From assembly GCA_963737625.1 (NCBI GenBank), contig CAVTTK010000002.1, positions 1,364,001-1,428,000 of the forward strand: a stretch of 64,000 nucleotides of DNA, in the 5' to 3' direction. Numbering within the stretch: the first letter of the stretch is position 1; the number at the start of each line of letters is the position of its first letter. The notes under the pieces were generated by a model. The model ran no database searches. It saw nothing but the letters and a program-made list of their open reading frames with translations, and was not told the DNA's origin. Below are positions 34,554-43,066 of this stretch, piece after piece. A program made the translations under genes and the position numbers. The stretch is from Bog-756 sp963737625 (lineage in GTDB: Bacteria; Actinomycetota; Acidimicrobiia; Acidimicrobiales; RAAP-2).

Positions 34554-35704
34554 ATGAAGGGCTTCATCAGGCCACGCGGGAAAGGATTCACTGCCTATTG
34601 GTCGACCACCGACGGGAACGGCCAGCGGCATCAGCACACGAAGGGAGGCTTCCGTACCCAGGGGGACGCTCAGAAGTACCTGAATGGAATCCTGCCCCAG
34701 GTCGACCAGGGCAAGGGTCGGCCCGATCGGAGGATGACGGTCGAGCAGCTCCTCACCGACTGGCTGGCGGCCAAGGCCTCCGAGGGCCTGAAGCCGTGCA
34801 CCGTCGGCATGTATCGGAACGTAGTGAACGGATGGGTCATCCGTTACGTCGGCGGCCTTCGAGTTGATCAGCTCACGCCCAGCAGGGCAGCCCAGCTCGT
34901 CGAGACGCTTCGCTCCCCTGCCGGGAGCAGCCTGGGCCGCGGGGGCCTCCAGCCTCGATCAACTGGCCCTCCAGTGCCTGAAGGCCTCCACCCGGTGGGC
35001 AGTCGAAACGGATCTGATCGCTCGCGACCCGCTGGCTGGTTTCAAGCGCCCGAAGGCAGCACGGTCGAGGAAGGCGGCATCCAACTCATGGACCGTCGCA
35101 GAAGCGAAGACATTCCTGGCATCGGTGTCCGAGGATGACCTCAGGGCAGCATGGTGGCTCCTCCTCACTCGCGACTTCGCCGGGGCGAGCTGGCTGGGCT
35201 CAAGTGGGCCAACGTCGATCTCGAAGGGGCGGTGCTTCGGGTGGTCGAGACTCGGGTGGTGATCGCGGGCAAAGCGACCCCCTCCACGCCCAAGACTGCT
35301 GCAGGAATTCGCACGATACCGCTCGACGAGGCGCTCGCGGCCGAGCTGACCTCGCACTGGGCCAGGCAGTCAGCCGATCGGCTGCCTGCTGGTGAGGCCT
35401 GGGAAGACACCGACTACCTCTTTGTCGACGGGCTGGGCCGTCCCTGGCGTCCCGAGCGGATCAGCCGCACGTTCCTTCGGCTGACCGCCGCTGCAGGACT
35501 TCGCCGCATCCGGCTGCATGACACCAGGCACACTGTCGCCTCGCTGATACTGGCCGACGGGGTGCCAGCGAAGGTGGTGCAGGAGATGCTCGGGCACGAG
35601 GACGTCACTATCACGTTGGCGCTCTAGCCCATGTCCTGCCAGGGATGGGAGCAGAGGCTGGGGCCCGCATCACATCACTGCTGGGCGGCGGCCAAGCAGG
35701 CTGA
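34554..35704 (+). pseudogene. int: Phage-type tyrosine integrase, multiply frameshifted
   Basis: N-terminal arm-binding domain (GFTAYWSTTDGNGQRH, KYLNGILPQVD), then the SAM-like core-binding domain (VEQLLTDWLAAKASEGLKP). Frame changes near 34940 and 35165 are needed to read on through RWAVETDLIARDPLAGFKRP to the catalytic domain: RLRRGELAGLKWANV (Arg I), RLHDTRHTVASLIL (HxxR) and MLGHEDVTITLAL. There the sequence reads CTC TAG CCC ATG; one missing base turns the expected Tyr codon into a stop, and the shifted frame continues AHVLPGMGAEAGARITSLLG to 35704. So the nucleophile is lost as read. It sits next to its tRNA-Leu target. Confidence 0.85.
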
Positions 35705-35717
35705 CCAGACCGAGGGG

Positions 35718-35744
35718 TGCGGTGACATCCGGTGACATTTCGCA
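35718..35744 (+). repeat. Paired arm-type repeat, right copy 1
   Basis: TGCGGTGACAT then CCGGTGACATTTCGCA: two copies of a GGTGACAT unit 11 bases apart, between the integrase stop and the tRNA. Likely integrase arm-binding or excision-factor sites (inference from position). Confidence 0.5.
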
Positions 35745-35790
35745 CGTCCAGGCCCAGGTCAGAGGACCACGAAAAGTGCCTACGCGGAAT

Positions 35791-35818
35791 TGCGGTGAAA
35801 TTGCGGTGACATTTCGCA
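35791..35818 (+). repeat. Paired arm-type repeat, right copy 2
   Basis: TGCGGTGAAAT then TGCGGTGACATTTCGCA, repeating the first pair 73 bases further on and 54 bases before the tRNA end. Confidence 0.5.
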
Positions 35819-35871
35819 TTTCGGGTCCCAGTCGCAAATGCAATTAGGGGACGAACTCCCAGGTTATAGCG

Positions 35872-35958
35872 TGGTGTCGGAGGGGGGACTTGAACCCCCA
35901 CGCCCTTGCGGGCACTAGCCCCTCAAGCTAGCGCGTCTGCCTATTCCGCCACTCCGAC
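35872..35958 (-). tRNA. tRNA-Leu (anticodon GAG)
   Basis: 87 bases including an encoded CCA. The acceptor stem pairs GTCGGAG (35958-35952) with CTCCGAC (35882-35876), the discriminator is A, and CCA lies at 35874-35872. The anticodon loop CTTGAGG (35927-35921) is flanked by the GCTAG/CTAG stem; a long variable arm GCCCGCAAGGGC and a T loop GGTTCAAGTCC mark a class II tRNA-Leu. The 3' part is the integration target of the element at its left. Confidence 0.95.
35873..35903 (+). repeat. Right attachment site inside the tRNA-Leu 3' end
   Basis: 31 bases identical to 31184-31214. It includes the last two bases of CCA, the acceptor 3' strand and the T arm, so integration leaves the tRNA gene functional. 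Confidence 0.85.
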
Positions 35959-36055
35959 GAAGTGGCCCGATATCGCTACCGGGGCGAGAGGCATGGTAGC
36001 GCGACGCCGGATGGTCCCGACAGAACACCAGCTGGGATGGGATCCGACCGGCGGA

Positions 36056-37846
36056 TTAGGCCCGGCGAGCGGCCGGGCCCGGCTTCAGCGTGGTCCACAG
36101 GGCCACGTTCCACAGGATCCCGTCGACCGACGGATTGTACGTGACATTGGCCAACTGGACCCCGTTGGCTTCGAGGCCGGGTTCGGCAAAGAGGGGTAGC
36201 CCCACCATCTGGTCCCACAGCTGGTCATCGATCTGGGCATAGACGGTGCCCCCGGTGACGGGATTGAGGTCCTGGGCGGCCGAAGCGAACAGCTGATCGA
36301 CCTGCGGATCGTCAAAGTTGCTCCAGTCCTCGGTGCCAACCGATCCCACGACACCTTGGCCGTCGGAGTACCACGCCGCCGTGGTTGTGAGGAAGGGACT
36401 AGTGAGGCGGGTGATCAGGGCCATGTCATAGGAGTTGGCGGCCGCGGCGGAGACCATCCCGGCAGTCCCGGTGACCGGCTGGGTTACGACGGCGATCCCC
36501 GCCTGTCGGAGCTCTGCCACGATCTCGGTGGCCACTCCCAGGATCCACGGATCGCCGGTCTCGACGGCCATCCGTAGGGTGAGTGGAGCGCCGGAAGCAT
36601 CGACGTATGCCCCGGTGGCGTCCTGGTGGTAGCCGATCGACCTGAGGAGGCGGTCGGTGGCGGTGAGATCGCCCGCGCTGTACTCACCGGCGGCGGACGA
36701 TGCGCTGTAGCTGGTCTGATAGGGAGTGGCCAGATGATCCTGATTCACCACCAGGTCGGGCTCGATGGAGCCGAACGTACGGTTGAGGAGGTCGGTGCGG
36801 TCGATGGCGTGGGCGATGGCTTGGCGGACCGTGACCCGGGACATCTGTGGTGACGCCACATTGAAGTCGAGGGCCAGCAAACGCAGGGACGGCTTGATCG
36901 CGCTCTGGCTGTTGGGTAGGGACGACACCGCGTTCAGGGCGTCGAGGTTGAAGTCCACGGGTTGTGCGGCCGCCTCATTCCCCTTGGCCAACATGGCGGC
37001 CCAGGTGGAGGGGTGAGCGACCTCGGTGACCGTGACCTTGTGCACCACCGCTGGTGTCCCCCACCAGCGTAGGTTGCGCACCAGCACCGCAGTTCCTGAC
37101 GGCGAGACGGACTGGACCTTCATCGGTCCAGCGGACAGATCGACGGCCGGATTGAACGTGTCGAATCCGTGGTTCCAGCCGACCTGTTGGGCGATGTGTG
37201 CCGGAACCATGTGATCGAACATGACCCGCCAGTCCGTGTAGGGGGTGGAGAACTTGACGGTTACCGTCTTGCCGTGGTTGCTCGGGGTGATCGATTCCAC
37301 GTCCCGGTAGCCGAGCGTCGAGGCGACCTGGTCAGGCCTACCGTTGACATCGACACCGTCGCCCCGCTGGGAATGCCAGGCGTAGATGAAGTCGTCGGCA
37401 CTTACGGGGACGCCATCGGACCAGACGGCTTTGGGGTTGATCACGTACTGGATGACCAGCGGCGACGGAGAGATGGCCTCGACGCTGATCAAGAGGTCGG
37501 TGTTGACCTCGGGGATCAACTTCGGATTGATGACATAGGCGCTGGGCAGCACCGAGGACAACAGCGTCGATGTCGACGATGCCGCGCCGTCCGGCGTGTT
37601 CGGATTGAAGCCCGACCAGGGGCGGTCGAACCCGACCGTGGTCGAGCCGCCCTTGGCGGCCACCAGGGGCGTGGTGCTCGGGGCATCGACCTGGCTGATC
37701 CTCGCCGAACCCACCCGGTCCACAACGGCCACGAGTCCGATGATGAAGATGATGACCAGGGGAAGCCTCCACCGGGCACGATGCTTCCGCCAGAGCGACG
37801 CCACGCGGGGACGGCGTCCGGGCTCCCCGGCGCCGGTTGAACTCAC
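36056..37846 (-). CDS. ABC-type peptide transporter substrate-binding protein (family 5), membrane-anchored
   Basis: 596-residue family 5 solute-binding protein. Typical segments: VNTDLLISVEAISPSPLVIQ, AVWSDGVPVSADDFIYAW (the family signature), SRVTVRQAIAHAIDRTDLLN and QLWDQMVGLPLFAEPGLEA. Instead of a lipobox it has a basic N-terminus and one uncleaved-looking helix (PLVIIFIIGLVAVVDRV, about residues 28-44), so it is probably anchored to the membrane. The GTG start overlaps the secG stop as GTGA (37843-37846). No permease or ATPase gene is nearby. Oligopeptide binding is family knowledge; the ligand is unknown. Confidence 0.85.
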   Translation of the reverse strand: MSSTGAGEPGRRPRVASLWRKHRARWRLPLVIIFIIGLVAVVDRVGSARISQVDAPSTTPLVAAKGGSTTVGFDRPWSGFNPNTPDGAASSTSTLLSSVLPSAYVINPKLIPEVNTDLLISVEAISPSPLVIQYVINPKAVWSDGVPVSADDFIYAWHSQRGDGVDVNGRPDQVASTLGYRDVESITPSNHGKTVTVKFSTPYTDWRVMFDHMVPAHIAQQVGWNHGFDTFNPAVDLSAGPMKVQSVSPSGTAVLVRNLRWWGTPAVVHKVTVTEVAHPSTWAAMLAKGNEAAAQPVDFNLDALNAVSSLPNSQSAIKPSLRLLALDFNVASPQMSRVTVRQAIAHAIDRTDLLNRTFGSIEPDLVVNQDHLATPYQTSYSASSAAGEYSAGDLTATDRLLRSIGYHQDATGAYVDASGAPLTLRMAVETGDPWILGVATEIVAELRQAGIAVVTQPVTGTAGMVSAAAANSYDMALITRLTSPFLTTTAAWYSDGQGVVGSVGTEDWSNFDDPQVDQLFASAAQDLNPVTGGTVYAQIDDQLWDQMVGLPLFAEPGLEANGVQLANVTYNPSVDGILWNVALWTTLKPGPAARRA

Positions 37847-38073
37847 TGCAAGCGCAGGATGAGGATCAGGTTCGTGAAGGCGAAGATCACAGCCACGGTG
37901 ACGGTGATCCGATCGAGATTCTTCTCCACCACCGTCGATCCGGCTGCCGCGGAGCCTACGGAGCCCCCGAACATGTCGGACAGCCCGCCACCCTTGCCGC
38001 TGTGCATGAGAATGAGAAAGATGAGCGCGAGGGAGGCCAGAATCTGCAGTACGACCATGATTGCGGTCAACAC
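37843..38073 (-). CDS. secG: Preprotein translocase subunit SecG
   Basis: 76-residue inner-membrane component of SecYEG. Two helices (AIMVVLQILASLALIFLIL and ITVTVAVIFAFTNLILILRL) flank the conserved cytoplasmic loop MHSGKGGGLSDMFGG. GTG 38073 has GGAGG eight bases upstream and gives the normal length; the longer open frame is not conserved. It sits after tpiA as in most actinobacteria and is translationally coupled to the substrate-binding protein that follows. Confidence 0.93.
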   Translation of the reverse strand: MLTAIMVVLQILASLALIFLILMHSGKGGGLSDMFGGSVGSAAAGSTVVEKNLDRITVTVAVIFAFTNLILILRLQ

Positions 38074-38119
38074 GCCATCGTCCTCCTCTGCCTCGTGACC
38101 GAAGGAGACGCTACCAAAC

Positions 38120-38917
38120 TCACTGCTGGGAGCGGGACGCGGCCCGGATGATTCCCAGAAACGTCCCCACATCGAGGCTGGCCCCACCCACCAGGGCTCC
38201 GTCGATATCCGGTTCCCGGAGGATGGCCTCGGTGTTCTCGTCGTTCACCGATCCCCCGTACTGGATTCGGACCGCCTGGGCGGCATCGGCATCGGCACAC
38301 TGGGCCACCGTCTGGCGGATCCATTGGCAGGCCCGTTGGGCATCGGCGGGTGTGGCGGCCACGCCCGAGCCGATGGCCCACAACGGTTCGTAGGCGATCA
38401 CGATGCCGGCCACGGCCTCGGGGGCCGTCCCGTCGAGTGCCGCCTTGACCTGACCGGCCAGGATGTCCTCGGTGACCCCGGCCTCCCGCTCGTCGATGGA
38501 CTCCCCCACGCAGCAGATGGGGGTCATGGCGTTCCGCATGACGGCCCGCGTCTTGGCCCGGACCACCTCATCGGTCTCGCCGAACAGCCGGCGACGCTCC
38601 GAATGTCCCACGATGACGTAGTCGACATGCAGTTTGGCCAGCATCAGGGGGCTGACCTCACCGGTGAAGGCTCCGGCATCCTCGATGGCGCAGTCCTGAG
38701 CACCGAGGGCCACGGGAACGCCGTCGGGCTCCAGCACCGACTGGACGGTGCGCAGATCGGTGAAGGGCGGGTGGACGGACACGTCGAGTCGGGAGACGTC
38801 GGCCGGTTGAAGGCGGAGGCCGAGGTCACGTGCGGCGTGGAGCGCCTCGTGATGGTCGAAGTTCATCTTCCAGTTGCCGCTGATCAGGGGGCGGCGACCG
38901 GTTCGAGCACTACCCAC
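38120..38917 (-). CDS. tpiA: Triosephosphate isomerase
   Basis: 265-residue TIM-barrel enzyme interconverting dihydroxyacetone phosphate and glyceraldehyde 3-phosphate. The N-terminal substrate Lys is in ISGNWKMN, the catalytic His in YVIVGHSERRRLFGE (about residue 100), the catalytic Glu in VIAYEPLWAIGSG (about 170), and the phosphate loop in IQYGGSVN. GTG 38917 overlaps the pgk stop by eight bases and puts ISGNWKMN at the expected place; the longer open frame runs antisense into pgk. Part of gap-pgk-tpiA-secG. Confidence 0.96.
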   Translation of the reverse strand: MGSARTGRRPLISGNWKMNFDHHEALHAARDLGLRLQPADVSRLDVSVHPPFTDLRTVQSVLEPDGVPVALGAQDCAIEDAGAFTGEVSPLMLAKLHVDYVIVGHSERRRLFGETDEVVRAKTRAVMRNAMTPICCVGESIDEREAGVTEDILAGQVKAALDGTAPEAVAGIVIAYEPLWAIGSGVAATPADAQRACQWIRQTVAQCADADAAQAVRIQYGGSVNDENTEAILREPDIDGALVGGASLDVGTFLGIIRAASRSQQ

Positions 38918-40121
38918 CGGGCGGGACCGTCCTGACCGAGGAGCGAGTCCGGGGTGCGTTGGGCGCGGCTCGGAGGGCGGCCAATCCCGGAAGGTCGCCG
39001 TGCTCGAGGAGCTCGAGAGACGCTCCGCCACCCGTGGAGATGAAGTCGATCTGCCCGTCCAGTCCCAGTTCGTCGACGGCGGCGGCGCTGTCCCCTCCCC
39101 CGACCACGGTGAACCCCTCGCACCCGGCGACGGCACGGGCCACACCGGCGGTCCCGGCACAGAAGCGGCTGTCCTCGAAGACGCCCATGGGTCCGTTCCA
39201 CAGCACGGTGGCCGCCGTCCCGATGGCGTCGGCGTAGGCCTCGACGGTGGCTGGCCCGATGTCCAGACCCTGCCACCCGCTCGGCACGTCGCTGCCCACT
39301 ACGCGGACCTCACCCTCAGAACAGTCGCACCCGAAGTCGGCGTCGGGCTCGAGGGCCACGATGTCCGTGGGCAGCAGGATCCGCTTGCCCGAAGCCAGCA
39401 GGGCGGCACAGTCGTCGATGCGGTCCACGTCGATCATCGAACCACCGATGTCGTGTCCGGCCGCCGCCAAGAACGTGAAGGCCATGCCGCCACCCACCAC
39501 GAGCACGTCGACGCGGTCGAGGAGTGCCTTCAGAACACCCAGCTTGTCGGCGACCTTGGCTCCCCCGACCACGGCCACGAACGGTTGTGCGGGAGCACCC
39601 AGCAGATTGCCCAGGGCCTCGATCTCGAGTTGCAGGAGGAATCCGGCAGCACTGGGCAGGCGGGAGGGCGGTCCCACCACCGAGGCGTGGCTGCGATGGG
39701 AGACCCCGAAGGCGTCGTTGACGTAGGCGTCATGGCCATTGATCAGCTTGTCCACGAACCCGGGATCGTTCTGCTCCTCGCCGGCGTCGAATCGCAGGTT
39801 CTCCAGCAGTTCCACCTTGGGGGCCAGGCGGGCCAGCTCCTCCCGGACCGGGCCGAGGTCGTAACGGGCGTCGGGGGCGCCCTGAGGCCGTCCGAGATGG
39901 GTACAGGCCGTGACGGAGGCTCCCTGGGCCAGGAGGTACTCCAGCGTGGGCAGGGCGGCCCGGATGCGGAAGTCGTCGGTCACCACGGTGGGCTCCCCAG
40001 CGCACTGCCGCAGGGGCACGTTGAAGTCGACACGGACCAGGACACTGGCTCCGTCGATGTCGGGTAGGTCGCCCAGGAGAGGCAGCCCCTCCAGTAGTGG
40101 GTTCGCTCTGTCGCTGCTCAT
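38910..40121 (-). CDS. pgk: Phosphoglycerate kinase
   Basis: 403-residue glycolytic kinase (1,3-bisphosphoglycerate + ADP to 3-phosphoglycerate + ATP). SVLVRVDFNVPL near the N-terminus is the PGK signature, TACTHLGRPQG and GVSHRSHASVVG carry substrate-site Arg/His residues, VGGAKVADKLGVL is the nucleotide-binding strand, and TVVGGGDSAAAVDELG the C-terminal Gly-rich loop. ATG 40121 is preceded by AGGGGAG and gives the full-length family size. Intact. Confidence 0.96.
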   Translation of the reverse strand: MSSDRANPLLEGLPLLGDLPDIDGASVLVRVDFNVPLRQCAGEPTVVTDDFRIRAALPTLEYLLAQGASVTACTHLGRPQGAPDARYDLGPVREELARLAPKVELLENLRFDAGEEQNDPGFVDKLINGHDAYVNDAFGVSHRSHASVVGPPSRLPSAAGFLLQLEIEALGNLLGAPAQPFVAVVGGAKVADKLGVLKALLDRVDVLVVGGGMAFTFLAAAGHDIGGSMIDVDRIDDCAALLASGKRILLPTDIVALEPDADFGCDCSEGEVRVVGSDVPSGWQGLDIGPATVEAYADAIGTAATVLWNGPMGVFEDSRFCAGTAGVARAVAGCEGFTVVGGGDSAAAVDELGLDGQIDFISTGGGASLELLEHGDLPGLAALRAAPNAPRTRSSVRTVPPGG

Positions 40122-40165
40122 CGCCCCGTCTCCCCTCGGCCTGTCCACGATGTCATCCGCTCCGG

Positions 40166-41191
40166 TCAGGAGGCGGAACCACCGACCACCAGTGACAGGT
40201 CCACCAATCGGTTGGCGTACCCCCACTCGTTGTCATACCAACCCTCCACCTTGACCAGGGTGATTCCCGAGGCCGAGGGCATCACCATGGTCAGCAGGGA
40301 GTCGAACGTGCACGAGGCCGGGCTCCCGACGATGTCGGACGAGACGATGGGGTCCTCGGTGTACACCAGGACCTTGGACAGGGGACCCGCCGAAGCGGCG
40401 GCGGCGAAGGCCGCATTGACCTCGTCGACGGTCACCGATCCGGGTATCACCGCAGTGAAGTCGGTGATCGATCCGTCAGGAACCGGAACCCGGAACGCGC
40501 TGCCGTCCAGTCGGCCTTTCATCGACTGCAGTACCAGGCCGGTGGCCCGGGCCGCTCCGGTCGAGGCCGGCACGATGTTGATGGCGGCCGCCCGGGCCCG
40601 GCGCAGGTCCTTGTGCGGCAGGTCGAGGAGGTTCTGGTCGTTGGTGAAGGCGTGGACCGTGGTCATCATGCCGCTCTCGACGCCGAAGGCGTCGTCCAGG
40701 ACCTTCACCATGGGAACGAAGCAGTTGGTGGTGCACGAGGCGTTGGAGACGACGAAGTCCGAGGCCGGGTCGAAGTCCGTGTCATTGACCCCCACCACGA
40801 ACGTGGCATCGACGTCGGTGGCCGGGGCCGAGACGATGACCCGTGTGGCCCCGGCCTCGAGATGGGCGGCGGCCGTGTCCCGGGTGGTGAAGAGCCCAGT
40901 CGACTCCACGACCACGTCGACGCCAAGCTTGTCCCACGGGAGGGCCTTGGGGTCCCGTTCGGCCAGTACGGCGATGGGTCCGGAGTCGAGCACGATGGAC
41001 GAGTCGGCCACGGTGACCTCGCTGCCGAACCGGCCATGGGTCGAGTCGTAGCGCAGCAGGTGGGCCAACGTGTCCGCTGAGGTGAGGTCGTTGATGGCCA
41101 CCACCTCGACATCGGCCCCCATACTTCGGGCCGCACGGAGATAGTTCCGGCCGATACGCCCGAACCCGTTGATGCCGATCCGTACGGTCAT
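40166..41191 (-). CDS. gap: Glyceraldehyde-3-phosphate dehydrogenase, type I
   Basis: 341-residue NAD-dependent GAPDH. The N-terminal MTVRIGINGFGRIGRNYLRA is the Rossmann motif, the active-site Cys is in SNASCTTNCFVP (about residue 151), the phosphate-site Arg region is ATGLVLQSMKGRLDG, and the C-terminal YDNEWGYANRLVDL is diagnostic. First gene of gap-pgk-tpiA-secG; 44 bases separate it from pgk. About 120 bases lie between it and yvcK, the place where whiA usually is. Confidence 0.96.
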   Translation of the reverse strand: MTVRIGINGFGRIGRNYLRAARSMGADVEVVAINDLTSADTLAHLLRYDSTHGRFGSEVTVADSSIVLDSGPIAVLAERDPKALPWDKLGVDVVVESTGLFTTRDTAAAHLEAGATRVIVSAPATDVDATFVVGVNDTDFDPASDFVVSNASCTTNCFVPMVKVLDDAFGVESGMMTTVHAFTNDQNLLDLPHKDLRRARAAAINIVPASTGAARATGLVLQSMKGRLDGSAFRVPVPDGSITDFTAVIPGSVTVDEVNAAFAAAASAGPLSKVLVYTEDPIVSSDIVGSPASCTFDSLLTMVMPSASGITLVKVEGWYDNEWGYANRLVDLSLVVGGSAS

Positions 41192-41313
41192 TGCCAGTGC
41201 GCCTCGCTCTTCACTCTTCTACGCGTGTCCACGCCACGCCGAAACCGGTGCTGCTGCCCCTCCAACGAACGGAGACCGGCGACCACGCTAGGCGATCTCG
41301 GCGGCTCATGGAA

Positions 41314-42204
41314 TCATCCGAGCAGATCAGCCAGGGTCGACGCCAGTTTGGCGGAGTCGTGGGCCATCCCGTTGGTGCGGGCCAGGGGCACGTCCACGAC
41401 CGGGAACCGTGGGTTGCCCAGGGCCAGCGACGTGGTGTCGCACACGGTCACATCGACGTCCACACCGTGCGCCACCAGCGCTTCGACGTGCATGGCCACG
41501 TCGAAATCCTCGGTCTCGGGGACCTGTGGACGGAGATTGCAGACGTAGATCTTGGTGGCTGGGGAGCGGTTGATGCCCTCCCGGACCTCGGGCACGGCGA
41601 TGGCGGCCAGCACGCTGGTGAACAGGGAGCCCGGGCCCAGGATGATCTGATCGGCCTGCTCCAGGGCCTCGACGACCTGGACCGGGGCCGGCGGGTCGCC
41701 GGGCACGAGGGAGACTCGCCGGATGTTGTCCGTGGCCATGACGGCCACCTGGCCGGCTACGGGACCGCCATCGGCGTCGGCCTTCAACACCACGGGATCG
41801 GTGGTCGCCGGGAGGATCCTGCCCTTCACCCCGAGGAGTCGGCAGGCCTCGTCCAACGCCGCCACCGGGTCATTGGTCCCGTCGATGAGGCCGGCCAGGA
41901 CGAGATTTCCCAGGGCGTGGCCGGCCAGCTCCTCCTCGCCGAACCGGTATTCGAAGGCCGAGGCCAGGAGGGACCCGGGCTCGGCCAGGGCCACTAGGCA
42001 CTTGCGGAGGTCACCGGGCGGGATGATGTGGAGGAGCTCCCGTAGGCGACCGGACGACCCACCATCGTCGGCCACCGACACGATGGCGGTGATCCGGTCG
42101 GTGTAGGTGCGCACGGCCCGCAGGGTGGCGGCCAATCCGTGGCCTCCACCGACGGCCACCACGATGGGCTGCTCGGGCCCCGGGGCGCTCCATCGCTCGC
42201 TCAC
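41314..42204 (-). CDS. yvcK: YvcK family protein (gluconeogenesis factor / UDP-sugar-binding)
   Basis: 296-residue CofD-like protein. VAVGGGHGLAATLRAVR is the N-terminal nucleotide loop, SVADDGGSSGRLRE the conserved substrate loop, LAGHALGNLVLAGL the mid motif, IILGPGSLFTSVLAAI the Gly-rich turn. In Bacillus and mycobacteria YvcK (CuvA) binds UDP-GlcNAc and links carbon flux to wall synthesis. GTG 42204 overlaps the rapZ stop as GTGA, fixing the start. Part of the uvrC-rapZ-yvcK cluster. Confidence 0.93.
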   Translation of the reverse strand: MSERWSAPGPEQPIVVAVGGGHGLAATLRAVRTYTDRITAIVSVADDGGSSGRLRELLHIIPPGDLRKCLVALAEPGSLLASAFEYRFGEEELAGHALGNLVLAGLIDGTNDPVAALDEACRLLGVKGRILPATTDPVVLKADADGGPVAGQVAVMATDNIRRVSLVPGDPPAPVQVVEALEQADQIILGPGSLFTSVLAAIAVPEVREGINRSPATKIYVCNLRPQVPETEDFDVAMHVEALVAHGVDVDVTVCDTTSLALGNPRFPVVDVPLARTNGMAHDSAKLASTLADLLG

Positions 42205-43052
42205 CGCTCGACATCCCGATGGAACACGGTGGTGGGCATGCCGTGGTCGTCGAGTCGACGGGCCAGCTCCTCGGCCAGGACTACCGAGCGATGGCGACCA
42301 CCGGTGCACCCCATGGCCACGGTGAGGTAGGACTTTCCCTCCCGGATGTAGGCCGGGATGAGCATGACCAGGAGATCGTCCAGTTTGGCCAGGAAGTCGG
42401 TCGTCTCGGGCCGGTCGAGGACGAACTTGCGCACTTCGGGCTCGAGGCCGCTGTGGCTGCGGAGGGCCTCGTCCCAGTACGGGTTGGGAAGGAACCGGCA
42501 GTCGAACATCAGGTCCACATCCCTCGGAATGCCGTGTTTGAAGCCGAAGGAGACGATGGAGGTCTGCATGGTGCTGCCCGGCTCGTGCTCCCCGAACACC
42601 TCCATCAGTCGGGTGCGCAGTTGGTTCGTGTTCAGGTCGCCGGTGTCGATGACCAGGTCGGCCCGGTCCCGCAGGGAGCTGAGCCGCAGCCGCTCGTCGA
42701 CGATGGAGTCCACCACCCCGCGTGCCGCCTGGGGATGGCGCCGGCGGGTTCCCTCGAACCTTCGGACCAGTACATCATCGGCCGCGTCCAGGAACAGGAT
42801 GCGGACCCGGTGGCGGGCCGCCTCCAGGGCGTCGACGGCCGGAAGCACATCGTCGAGGCCTCCCCCGCCACGGCCGACCACGAAGGCCACCCGTTCCAAT
42901 TCTGAGCCGGAGCCGTCCACCAGTTCGGAGACCTTGGAGATCAGAGCCGACGGCATGTTGTCGATGACGAACCATCCCAGGTCCTCGAGGGTGGCCCCGG
43001 CCGTCGAGCGGCCGGCTCCGGACATGCCGGTCACCACCAGGTATTCACTCAT
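42201..43052 (-). CDS. rapZ: RapZ-family nucleotide-binding protein (YvcJ)
   Basis: 283-residue P-loop protein. Walker A is TGMSGAGRSTAGATLEDLG, with Arg where most bacteria have Lys; this change is common in actinobacteria. Later motifs: GWFVIDNMPS, RILFLDAADDVLVRRFEGTR, SFGFKHGIPRDVDLMFDCRF and the C-terminal GCTGGRHRSVVLAEEL. In E. coli RapZ controls GlmS through a small RNA; in actinobacteria the role is less clear. ATG 43052 has GAGGTGG in front. Coupled to yvcK. Confidence 0.94.
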   Translation of the reverse strand: MSEYLVVTGMSGAGRSTAGATLEDLGWFVIDNMPSALISKVSELVDGSGSELERVAFVVGRGGGGLDDVLPAVDALEAARHRVRILFLDAADDVLVRRFEGTRRRHPQAARGVVDSIVDERLRLSSLRDRADLVIDTGDLNTNQLRTRLMEVFGEHEPGSTMQTSIVSFGFKHGIPRDVDLMFDCRFLPNPYWDEALRSHSGLEPEVRKFVLDRPETTDFLAKLDDLLVMLIPAYIREGKSYLTVAMGCTGGRHRSVVLAEELARRLDDHGMPTTVFHRDVER

Positions 43053-43066
43053 CGATCCACCTCTGC

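Larger units (their letters stand above)
31184..35903. mobile_element. Decayed integrative element in tRNA-Leu(GAG)
   Basis: Bounded by the 31-base att repeats, with a tyrosine integrase gene next to the tRNA as in typical genomic islands. Cargo: an IS256-like element, a frameshifted lipoprotein and a small DUF2510/DUF4190 membrane protein. Paired repeats resembling integrase arm sites flank the integrase end and reappear near the left end. The integrase has several frameshifts including one at the catalytic Tyr, so the element should be unable to move by itself. No replication or transfer genes are present. Confidence 0.75.
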
